The notes beneath the pieces were generated by a model. The model saw only the letters and a program-made list of their open reading frames with translations. It made no database searches and was not told the DNA's origin. From the NCBI GenBank assembly GCA_050292235.1, contig JBNKLG010000053.1:1-18056 (forward strand): a DNA stretch of 18,056 bases, read 5' to 3'. A program made the translations under genes and the position numbers. Numbering within the stretch: position 1 is the first letter of the stretch; every line of letters begins with the position of its first letter. This stretch comes from JBNKLG01 sp050292235 (GTDB lineage: Bacteria; Pseudomonadota; Gammaproteobacteria; Chromatiales; Chromatiaceae). Shown in pieces: positions 1-5,622 of this stretch.

Positions 1-504
1 ACAGGCTCGTTCCGAGGCTCGTGTTTTCTCCAGCTGAGCATCAATGACGATCTTGTTGAGAACATCGTAATAGACCGAGGCTAATCCCATGGTCTGTTCA
101 GCGCTACTGGGTTTGCCAGACTGGGTGCCAAACCGGGCTTGCAACTCTGTCGTCAGCGGCAGTCGCAACTGGCTGCCATCCACAGCACAGACACGATGGC
201 CGCGCCAACGTTTCAGGGCCTTGCTGTTGCTGGCATAGAGGCTATCGACGAATCCCCGGTTCAAGTCTACGAAGGCCCCATGAGCAAGATGTTTACGGGC
301 TTGGATACAGGCCGACTTCGTGATGTGGCGGCGAGGGCTGTCAATCTCGAAACGGTCAGCAAAAAAACGGTCTAACTCAGTCTGTGAAGCCCCTTTACGA
401 TGGTTAAGCAGGAATGTAATGAGCGTACTGAAAGAGAGTTTGCGAGAACGGGTAAAGGCGTTATTTGAGAGGCGGTGTTTTTGGAGAAATGAACGGGAAG
501 ACAT
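1..504 (-). CDS. IS4-family transposase, N-terminal part (cut by window edge)
   Basis: The minus strand is open without a stop from an ATG at 504 to the left edge, giving 168 residues, so the gene is partial. The segment CAVDGSQLRLP (about residues 108-118) matches the first catalytic Asp region of IS4-family DDE transposases, and the preceding stretch (RRHITKSACIQARKHL and following) is the usual N-terminal region of that family. The remaining catalytic Asp and Glu would lie outside the window. Such enzymes cut and join DNA at the element's inverted repeats. No Shine-Dalgarno precedes the ATG, and the start codon lies in a hairpin (501-518). The left IS end should lie between about 520 and 620, but I cannot define a terminal inverted repeat without the other end. 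Whether the element is intact is unknown. Confidence 0.85.
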   Translation of the reverse strand, partial: MSSRSFLQKHRLSNNAFTRSRKLSFSTLITFLLNHRKGASQTELDRFFADRFEIDSPRRHITKSACIQARKHLAHGAFVDLNRGFVDSLYASNSKALKRWRGHRVCAVDGSQLRLPLTTELQARFGTQSGKPSSAEQTMGLASVYYDVLNKIVIDAQLEKTRASERAC

Positions 505-527
505 AAGTGAGCTTATGTGGGCATAAG
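501..527 (-). promoter_or_regulatory. Overlapping hairpins that include the IS4 transposase start codon
   Basis: Three copies of one hexamer lie in alternating orientation: CATAAG (502-507), CTTATG (512-517) and CATAAG (522-527). The middle copy can pair with either neighbour. The arm at 501-507 against 512-518 is a perfect 7-bp stem with a 4-nt loop, and on the transposase mRNA it contains the ATG. The other pairing (512-517 with 522-527) leaves the ATG free. Start-codon sequestration is a known way for insertion sequences to limit transposase synthesis; that this is its role here is inference. Confidence 0.45.
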
Positions 528-622
528 ATAATTCAAATTTGCTTTATGAACCGCATGCTGCTTCTCCTGGAATTGGCGTTATGATTTGAATAGACTAACA
601 AATTCAGTGCTTTATTGCTTAA

Positions 623-763
623 CTTACCGGCATTGATCCCGTCCCCCTTTTTCCGTATCTTAGTGGAGGATATAGCGTGAAAGATCTGGGCGATTATTTT
701 GGCTTACACTACTCGCGAGTTAGCCGGATTGTTAAACTGGCAAAGACAAAAGACAAGACTTGA
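623..763 (+). pseudogene. C-terminal remnant of a REP-associated tyrosine transposase (RAYT)
   Basis: The frame is open from just after a stop at 620 to the TGA at 761. The segment from about 659 reads LSGGYSVKDLGDYFGLHYSR, followed by VSRIVKLAKTKDKT. This is the helix-turn-helix tail found at the C-terminus of many RAYT/TnpA-REP proteins (Y1_Tnp, IS200/IS605-like nucleases that act on REP palindromes). The catalytic HUH and Tyr parts are absent, and the residues before the SGGY segment do not look like the family. It is therefore a broken scrap, possibly cut when the neighbouring IS4-type element arrived. The GTG at 677 could start a 28-residue peptide, but I do not think it is expressed as a functional protein. 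Its last 32 bp recur at 2346-2377. Confidence 0.7.
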
Positions 764-765
764 GC
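734..765 (+). repeat. 32-bp direct repeat, left copy
   Basis: This stretch, starting AAACTGGCAAAG and ending ACTTGAGC, is identical to 2346-2377 in the same orientation. Here it forms the last codons and stop of the RAYT remnant. The two copies flank the ankyrin gene, and their starts are 1612 bp apart. Confidence 0.9.
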
Positions 766-810
766 CCGCCTGTGTGCTCGGCCCCACACCCTGCCACGTG
801 GTCTACGGTG

Positions 811-2007
811 CTAATTTTTACTGGCGCTCTCAATAAGTTCTCGAATACGCGGTGTTCTTGCTGCGGACAATGCGGTAAATTTTTTACCGTGAAAATATCC
901 TTCCTGAGTAACGTCAGCCCCAGATTTGAGCAGCAGCTGTACGACATCTTCTAACCCTATTCCAGAAGCGTAGATTAATGCGGTCAGCCCGTCGTTGTTG
1001 TGTACATTGACATCAGCTCCCTTATCGATCAGCAAGCGAACTACCTGGGTACGGCCAACGCTGGCCGCGGCGATCAAAGGGGTGTTTCCCGTTTCGTTGT
1101 TTCTCAAATTGGTATCAGCGCCACCTTCGATAAGCGTCTTGGCGACATCGGTTAACCCTTTGTGGGAAGCTTCCAGCAACGCCGTCGTTCCATTGAATCC
1201 CCGTTGGTTGAGGACGGCGCCACTGTCTACCAATGCCCTGACTGTTTCAGGGCTATCAGTTTTGGAGGCAATGATAATCGCCGTATCGCCATCGGCGTTC
1301 TCGTAGTCGTGTTTGGCACCATGCTTGAGCAACAACTTTACAATGTCGGCCTTGCCGGACAAGGACGCCAACATCAGAGGCGTAAAACCGTCTGTGAACG
1401 GCCCTCTCTCGTGCAGCTGTATGTTGACTTCAGCTCCCTTGCCCAGAAGCATTTCAACGATGGTTCGATTTCCATACTTTGAAGCGACAAGTAAAGCCGT
1501 GTAATCGTTTTTGCTCTTGAGGTTGACGTTTGCCCCGCCATCCAACAGCGCTTTGACAACTTGTTCGCGGCCTGACAAGCATGCGGACATCAGTGGTGTA
1601 AAATCGTTCTCTTTTCGCCTGTCGGCATCGGCCCCGTTCGCCAACAGCAATTTGACTATCCCTGCGTGCCCCGAATAGGAAGCCTTTTCCAAAGCGGATT
1701 CCCCACCGCGACTCAATGTGCTGATGTCGGCCTTGTTATCAAGGAGCAATCTGACAATGATTTCATGTCCTTCGTTTGCCGCCTCCATCAAGGCCGTTAT
1801 TCCATAGGCGTTCCGGTAGTTGACGACGCGCTTGTCGGTGGTGATCATGCTTTTCACCTTACCGACGTCACCAGACTTCGCAGCCTCAATGAAGTCATCA
1901 CCTAGCTGAGAATGTCCCGCATATAGCAAGGTTGATTCAGCGAGAGCGAAAATGATGAACACCATGTGAGCCAACGTGTTCAGGATGTGCGTAGCTGAAT
2001 TTTTCAT
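811..2007 (-). CDS. Exported ankyrin-repeat protein
   Basis: The product is 398 residues. A basic/hydrophobic N-terminus (about 1-30, ending in LLYA before GHSQ) looks like a signal peptide. The rest is a nearly continuous array of about ten 33-residue ankyrin repeats plus a partial last one, recognisable by repeated TALMEA, TPLMSA or TALLVA starts and LLLxxGADVN ends. One repeat (about residues 195-205) carries a short insertion. Ankyrin arrays bind proteins and have no enzymatic activity; the export signal suggests a periplasmic or secreted partner, such as an inhibitor, an immunity-like factor or a host-facing protein. The start is the ATG at 2007, with AAGGTGAG upstream at a rather long distance. 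It stands alone among transposon scraps and between two 32-bp direct repeats, so acquisition by transfer is likely. The partner is not visible in the sequence. Confidence 0.88.
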   Translation of the reverse strand: MKNSATHILNTLAHMVFIIFALAESTLLYAGHSQLGDDFIEAAKSGDVGKVKSMITTDKRVVNYRNAYGITALMEAANEGHEIIVRLLLDNKADISTLSRGGESALEKASYSGHAGIVKLLLANGADADRRKENDFTPLMSACLSGREQVVKALLDGGANVNLKSKNDYTALLVASKYGNRTIVEMLLGKGAEVNIQLHERGPFTDGFTPLMLASLSGKADIVKLLLKHGAKHDYENADGDTAIIIASKTDSPETVRALVDSGAVLNQRGFNGTTALLEASHKGLTDVAKTLIEGGADTNLRNNETGNTPLIAAASVGRTQVVRLLIDKGADVNVHNNDGLTALIYASGIGLEDVVQLLLKSGADVTQEGYFHGKKFTALSAARTPRIRELIESASKN

Positions 2008-2039
2008 TGTTTTCTACTACTCACCTTTTTGAATTTTTA

Positions 2040-2055
2040 TAGATCAGGTGATCTA
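2040..2055. promoter_or_regulatory. Near-perfect dyad upstream of the ankyrin gene (possible operator)
   Basis: TAGATCA, a 2-nt centre (GG) and TGATCTA form a perfect 7-bp dyad. It lies about 33-48 bp upstream of the ankyrin start codon, a place where a dimeric regulator could act. No clear -35/-10 pair was found around it, so the role is a guess. Confidence 0.3.
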
Positions 2056-2225
2056 GGTTCCGTCTTGAGATGGAGCCAATTGCTCAACAGAGTATGCCGC
2101 AAGGCGGCTGAACCAGCGATACCAGAACCTGTCTCAAAATCCCACGCTCGCCACGCCAAGTATAAGGAGAATAACCGCTATCACCCATGTATACAAGGCA
2201 GAAAACTTGAGCCTGGATACTCCTG

Positions 2226-2280
2226 AAATCAAGAAATCAAGGGGTCTAAGAAATCAAGGGGAGAAATCAAGGGGTCAGCC
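2226..2280 (+). repeat. Tandem AAATCAAGGGG repeat units
   Basis: The core AAATCAAGGGG occurs at 2234-2244, 2251-2261 and 2264-2274, preceded by a shorter AAATCAA at 2226-2232. Spacing is irregular (2 to 6 nt), unlike CRISPR. The last unit extends to AAATCAAGGGGTCAGCC and forms the left arm of the hairpin at 2264-2343. A related copy with one extra A (AATCAAAGGGGTCAG) lies at 2834-2848. Confidence 0.75.
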
Positions 2281-2343
2281 AACTTGATCTTTCCCGCCCG
2301 GATGGGTAGGTGCTGCATATCAAGCAGGCTGACCCCTTGATTT
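2264..2343. repeat. Long REP-like inverted repeat (hairpin)
   Basis: AAATCAAGGGGTCAGCC (2264-2280) is the exact reverse complement of GGCTGACCCCTTGATTT (2327-2343). Inside them, CTTGAT (2283-2288) pairs with ATCAAG (2319-2324) after a 2-nt mismatch on each side, so the stem has 23 paired bases. The loop contains a CCCGCCCG tract. GGGGTCAG-type palindromes are typical companions of RAYT transposases, and the right arm is followed after 2 nt by the repeated RAYT tail, which supports a RAYT-linked element. Confidence 0.75.
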
Positions 2344-2345
2344 AC

Positions 2346-2377
2346 AAACTGGCAAAGACAAAAGACAAGACTTGAGC
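2346..2377 (+). repeat. 32-bp direct repeat, right copy (RAYT 3' end)
   Basis: Identical to 734-765. It encodes the final residues KLAKTKDKT and the stop of the RAYT tail, but the preceding helix-turn-helix codons are replaced by the hairpin arm ending at 2343. It is a second, shorter transposase remnant. Confidence 0.88.
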
Positions 2378-2509
2378 TTCCCCCATCTGTGGTGACCCCG
2401 TCTGTGCTCTCGAAAAAAACGCTTGCTGCGCGAGATAATAGATATGAGGTCGGACAAATAATACCAATCTGCGGACTGATACTGCCGTATAACTGGATAT
2501 CAATGGCAG

Positions 2510-2832
2510 TTAAAGCGTCTGTGCAGTAACGTCCACATACAGTTTAATGTTTTGCCCTGGCTTCAGGTATTTTCCGGTAATGGCGTTCCATTTTTTCAGA
2601 TCGGCCACCTTGACCTTGAAGCGGTGCGCGATGGTGGAGAGGGAGTCTCCCGTGCGCACCTTGTAGTAGATCGAGTTGCGGGTGGTGGGGTGTACGTCCA
2701 CAATATTCTGGAGTTGCGAGGTCTCTTTGAAGGTTTTGTTATCGACCCATACCACCAGTTTCTGGCCCTGTTTCAGGGTGTCTCCAGGGGCCATTCCATT
2801 CCATTTGGCCAGACGGCGGTAGTTTACGTGGA
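2510..2832 (-). pseudogene. LysM-domain C-terminal fragment, probably of lytic transglycosylase MltD
   Basis: The frame holds one and a half LysM peptidoglycan-binding repeats. The incomplete first begins at NYRRLAKWNGMAPGD and ends at LKQGQKLVVW. The complete second runs from YYKVRTGDSLSTIAHRF to LKPGQNIKLYV, before the stop. This order at a C-terminus is typical of MltD, a membrane-bound lytic murein transglycosylase. The catalytic domain and the first half of the upstream LysM are missing. The break coincides with a REP-like sequence starting at about 2832, and the only start available is a TTG whose first codons lie in that repeat. I therefore call it a truncated remnant. The parent identity (MltD rather than another LysM protein) is inferred from the repeat style. 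Confidence 0.7.
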
Positions 2833-2860
2833 AAATCAAAGGGGTCAGACTCGATTGATC
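2832..2860. repeat. REP-like element at the LysM truncation point
   Basis: AATCAAAGGGGTCAGACTCG followed by ATTGATC. It shares the core AATCAA(A)GGGGTCAG with the arms of the hairpin at 2264-2343. The coding sequence of the LysM protein stops making sense exactly where this element begins. Confidence 0.6.
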
Positions 2861-2882
2861 AATAACGAATAGAATTTTTGTT

Positions 2883-2927
2883 ATGGAAAAGCCCTGCTTA
2901 ATCAGTCATTGAGCGGGGCTTTTCCAT
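2883..2927. terminator. Strong hairpin, possible bidirectional terminator
   Basis: ATGGAAAAGCCCTGC (2883-2897) pairs with GCGGGGCTTTTCCAT (2913-2927) with a single mismatch and a 15-nt loop. On the plus strand it is followed by TTTTAGTTTT. On the minus strand it follows the stop of the SymE-like frame by 1 nt, so it may end that transcript. Confidence 0.55.
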
Positions 2928-2928
2928 T

Positions 2929-3231
2929 TTAGTTTTGCTCCTCGGCAGTCACCACCAAACAGCCTGGCATGACCCTGACCCTGGCAGGTGTTTTGATATC
3001 GAACCCAGCCTGCTCCAGCCACAGCCCATTATTCCGGGCATCCTGCCCTCCGCCCTCCGGGCCAGCCTCCAGCTGTTCAAATGTGCTCCCGGCACATTTG
3101 TTGGTTGCAACCAGGGCACCCACTTCTCCCGTGCTGAGGAGAATCATCCTTTCTGGTCTGAACCAATTACGGTTGATTCTCTGTCTGCAAGCAGGTAGTT
3201 TAAAGCCATGAAGATCTTTACCCGTTCTCAA
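2929..3231 (-). pseudogene. SymE-like toxin-domain fragment
   Basis: The last third of this 100-residue frame reads WLEQAGFDI (71-79) and VRVMPGCLVVTAEE (85-98). This is the core of the SymE toxin domain, a small AbrB-like fold in type I toxin-antitoxin pairs of the SymE/SymR kind. The first strand normally preceding it (P-x-L/I-R-L-x-G) is not recognisable; residues 62-70 read GQDARNNGL. Residues 1-60 do not resemble the family. The only start giving this length is a TTG without a convincing ribosome site. I favour a remnant, but a divergent or fused toxin is possible. Known SymE is repressed by an antisense RNA over its 5' end; here the opposite strand over that area has a structured region (3246-3292), which is not proof of a SymR. 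Confidence 0.5.
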
Positions 3232-3245
3232 TTCGCCCCAGTACA

Positions 3246-3319
3246 GGGCAGCAAACTGCGACTTCGTTGGCGTCGCTCATTCGCTGCTGCCCTCATCTTC
3301 GATTAGTTTTTCATTTTTT
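3246..3319 (+). terminator. Nested hairpin followed by a T-rich tract
   Basis: GGGCAGCA (3246-3253) pairs with TGCTGCCC (3285-3292), and an inner GCGAC / GTCGC stem lies between them. The sequence then runs into TTAGTTTTTCATTTTTTT (3303-3320). This is terminator-like on the plus strand, about 90 bp before the EamA gene. What transcript it would end is unclear; a small frame (3208-3306, 32 residues, MKIFTRSQFAPVQGSKLRL and onward) overlaps it but has no recognisable family. Confidence 0.35.
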
Positions 3320-3409
3320 TCAGGCAGCCGCGTTTTCTACTGCGATTGCCTGCCCCCCTGACTTTTTTCGCCGTGGAATTCGTGGTTGTCTCTCAACCGG
3401 GAGTCTTTC

Positions 3410-4324
3410 ATGGATTTGTCAAAAGATCGCCAGTCAGCCATCACCGGAACCCTGTTGGTGGTGGTGGGTGCCATCGGTTTTTCATCCAAAGCCATTTTCA
3501 TCAAATTGGCCTATGCCGATGCCAGCCAGGTGGATGCCATTACCCTCATGGCCCTGAGAATGTTGATGTCATTGCCTTTTTTTCTGCTGGTGGCGGTGAT
3601 TCACAAAGACTCCGGTACCAAGCCACTACATGGAAGGGATTGGGCTTCTCTGGTCGTGCTCAGTTTTTTGGGCTACTACCTGGCCAGTTTTCTTGATTTC
3701 AAAGGGCTGGAATATCTCTCTGCCGGACTGGAGCGGTTGATTCTCTTTCTCTATCCGACCCTGGTGGTGTTGCTCAGTGCTTTGTTGTACCGACAACCGA
3801 TCAGCCTGATTCAGGCAGCGGCTCTGGCTTTGACCTATGCCGGTATTCTGTTGGTCTACCGTCAGGTTTCTGCCGTGGCATCGGGCCAGGTTCTGCCGGG
3901 CAGCGTCCTGGTGTTTGGCAGTGCCCTGGTCTATGCCGTTTATTTGACGGGTAGTGGGCGGGTGATTCCGCGCTTTGGTTCAAAGCGGTTTACCGCCTAC
4001 TCCATGAGTCTGGCCGCCATTCTGACCCTGGTGCATTTCTTTGCCACCAGGCCGCTGTCCCAATTAATGGTGCCACCCAGGATATTGGGACTCTCTCTGG
4101 TGCTGGCGGTGGTGGCTACCGTGTTGCCCGCCTTTCTGATCAACGCCGGGATTCGGCGTATTGGTGCATCCCAAGCCGCCATCACCGGCGCCATTGGGCC
4201 GGTTTCCACCCTGGTTTTGGCCTATGTGGTTCTGGATGAACGCCTGGGGCGGATCCAGGTTGTGGGTGCCCTGATGGTGATGGCGGGCGTGGTGCTGGTT
4301 GGCCGGTTTCAGGCGAAGTCCTAG
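3410..4324 (+). CDS. EamA-family (DMT superfamily) membrane transporter
   Basis: The product of 304 residues is made almost entirely of hydrophobic helices, compatible with ten membrane spans in two EamA repeats (about 12-150 and 160-297). Marks of the family are the start of repeat 1 (VVVGAIGFSSKAIFIKLAY), LERLILFLYPTLVVLLSALL with a following charged residue at the end of repeat 1, and GAIGPVSTLVLAYVVLDERL at the end of repeat 2. Members export or import small metabolites such as amino acids, nucleosides or sugars; the substrate cannot be read from sequence. I chose the ATG at 3410 because GGGAG (3398-3402) is well spaced before it; an upstream TTG at 3386 is less likely. It is monocistronic, with a structured region upstream and a 410-bp gap downstream. 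Confidence 0.88.
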   Translation: MDLSKDRQSAITGTLLVVVGAIGFSSKAIFIKLAYADASQVDAITLMALRMLMSLPFFLLVAVIHKDSGTKPLHGRDWASLVVLSFLGYYLASFLDFKGLEYLSAGLERLILFLYPTLVVLLSALLYRQPISLIQAAALALTYAGILLVYRQVSAVASGQVLPGSVLVFGSALVYAVYLTGSGRVIPRFGSKRFTAYSMSLAAILTLVHFFATRPLSQLMVPPRILGLSLVLAVVATVLPAFLINAGIRRIGASQAAITGAIGPVSTLVLAYVVLDERLGRIQVVGALMVMAGVVLVGRFQAKS

Positions 4325-4734
4325 AGTGTGGTTCGACGGGGCAGTCTTATTCCGGATTAGGCAAAGGCTGTCCCCTTTCGCTGGAAATAACCTGGTCTGA
4401 AGTCTGTTTTTCAAGGAAAAATAGCGTATTGGCGGTCAGCTTTTGAATTGGTTTGAAAATTGGGCGATAAACTGGTACTGTTGCAATGGATTTTTATCAG
4501 TGGAACCGTAGTTTAGGGAAAAGTGCTGGTTGTTACCAGACAGTCGTTTTGAATGATTTTCTTGAAAAAAATTGTAATAACAGTTGGTTAACCCGGTGGG
4601 TCTGGGTTATATAAGACGTCCGTGAATTGCAGTTGATTCCCTTGTTTTTGATTGAAGTACCCAGGTAGGCATCGATCTTGCCTGAAAGTAGAGGTGTTCC
4701 CTATAACCGTTTTTTTGGTATTTAGCAGAGTAGT
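4325..4734. other. 410-bp intergenic region
   Basis: No coding frame was recognised. The first 60 bases contain an imperfect inverted repeat (GGGGCAG near 4338 against CTGTCCCC near 4370) that could end the EamA transcript. The rest is AT-rich and probably holds the promoter of the gene at 4735. A small dyad CTGGT/ACCAG lies at 4526-4539. Confidence 0.5.
4584..4613 (+). promoter_or_regulatory. Candidate promoter with overlapping dyad for the gene at 4735
   Basis: TTGGTT (4584-4589) and TATATA (4608-4613), 18 nt apart, form a weak sigma70-like pair about 120 bp before the start codon. A 6-bp dyad, TAACCC (4589-4594) with GGGTTA (4604-4609), lies within it and could bind a regulator. Matches to consensus are partial, so this is tentative. 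Confidence 0.25.
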
Positions 4735-5556
4735 ATGATGACTAAATATTATTTGCCTTTTATATTTTTGTTTCTGGTCTCGCTTCTCGGTATCTATCTG
4801 ATTGATATTGAAGAAGCCCCCCCCTCAGTACCTGTGGCTTCACAGGACACACAACAGACACCGCTACATCGTTTTCCTGTTCTGAGGAGAGAAAAGAGGG
4901 TCGCTTCTGTCCAACAACGATGGGAGGAGATGAGCGACGGCAGTGATGCGCCCATGCGGGCATGGAAAGAGAAGAAATACACCAGTTATCGCCCCCTGAT
5001 CAAAGAAAAGCGGCCAGAAAAGAAGAGGGTTCTGGCCTCCAGAGAGAGCAAGCATCAGACCCGCCGCCAGCACAGGGAAACCATCGTTTCCAAAGGCATC
5101 AAGTACGTCAGAATCCCCTTCAAGGGCAAATATATTTACGTATCGAGCGATTATTATTCGGCGGGAGGGATCAGAAAGCCCCTCTCTCTGAAACAGGCCC
5201 GGAAGGTCGCTCGCCAGCATGGTGCGGTGTTACCAACCAAAGAGATGGTGGATGCCATCTGGAAATATGCGGATCTGAAGTTAAAGCCCCAGCCACTTCA
5301 GGCTGGCCCGTTGATGACCCAGCCGATCTACTTTGTGAAGCATGACCGGATGATCGAGCAACAGATCAATCACCGTTCCTTTGATCTGGTTGCCGGGCAT
5401 AAGAAGGATATCATCGTGCCAGAGCGCAGTGGCCGGGTGACCATCTATGGCTGGCATCGGCTCAACGGTACCCCGATTCAGCCACCTTCCAATGTGCATG
5501 ATGATGACTATGGTGATTACGCTAACTGTTTGAGGCTGGTCAAGCTGCACACCTAG
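4735..5556 (+). CDS. Membrane-anchored or secreted protein of unknown function with His-rich C-terminal domain
   Basis: The product is 273 residues. Residues 5-23 are a single hydrophobic segment, an uncleaved anchor or signal peptide. Residues 25-118 are Arg/Lys/Gln-rich and low in predicted order. From about 121 there is a compact domain containing GAVLPTKEMVDAIW (163-176), VAGHKKDI (219-226), IYGWHRLNGTPIQP (237-250) and VHDDDYGDY (254-262). I remember uncharacterised bacterial secreted proteins with the pattern GHKKDI, YGWH, PIQPLS, VHxxxYxDYSHGxRLV, but I do not know a named family for them. His203, His222, His241 and His255 are candidates for metal or catalytic sites. The usual DYSHG end appears here as DYANC, which could mean loss of a key His. 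Two adjacent ATGs exist (4735, 4738) with only a weak ribosome site. It converges on the GtrB gene 47 bp away. Confidence 0.75.
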   Translation: MMTKYYLPFIFLFLVSLLGIYLIDIEEAPPSVPVASQDTQQTPLHRFPVLRREKRVASVQQRWEEMSDGSDAPMRAWKEKKYTSYRPLIKEKRPEKKRVLASRESKHQTRRQHRETIVSKGIKYVRIPFKGKYIYVSSDYYSAGGIRKPLSLKQARKVARQHGAVLPTKEMVDAIWKYADLKLKPQPLQAGPLMTQPIYFVKHDRMIEQQINHRSFDLVAGHKKDIIVPERSGRVTIYGWHRLNGTPIQPPSNVHDDDYGDYANCLRLVKLHT

Positions 5557-5588
5557 TCTGTCACTATGCTGACGAATGCATCTCCGTT

Positions 5589-5622
5589 GAAGCCTTTGAT
5601 TCGTCAGAGGCTTCTTGCTTTT
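5589..5622 (+). terminator. Rho-independent terminator of the gene ending at 5556
   Basis: GAAGCCT (5589-5595) pairs with AGGCTTC (5608-5614), followed by TTGCTTTTT. The right arm overlaps the last codons of the convergent glycosyltransferase gene. A competing stem also exists: TGACGAAT (5570-5577) with ATTCGTCA (5599-5606). Confidence 0.6.

Larger units (their letters stand above)
2008..2509. other. Gene-free stretch filled with transposon-related repeats
   Basis: I see no gene here. The part next to the ankyrin start (2008-2220) has only the dyad at 2040-2055. From 2226 to 2380 there is a cluster of AAATCAAGGGG-type repeats, a long hairpin and the second copy of the 32-bp RAYT tail. The last 130 bases before the LysM remnant show nothing I can name beyond a GACCCC-containing fragment near 2393. 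Confidence 0.6.

Noticed and set aside
2226..2280. Possible CRISPR array
   Set aside because: Repeats are only about 11 bp, spacers are 2-6 nt and irregular, and no cas gene is present. They fit REP-like repeats better.
3208..3306. Small plus-strand gene of 32 codons next to the SymE-like fragment
   Set aside because: No family match, a poorly placed ribosome site and overlap with a hairpin. Noted only as part of the SymE-region finding.
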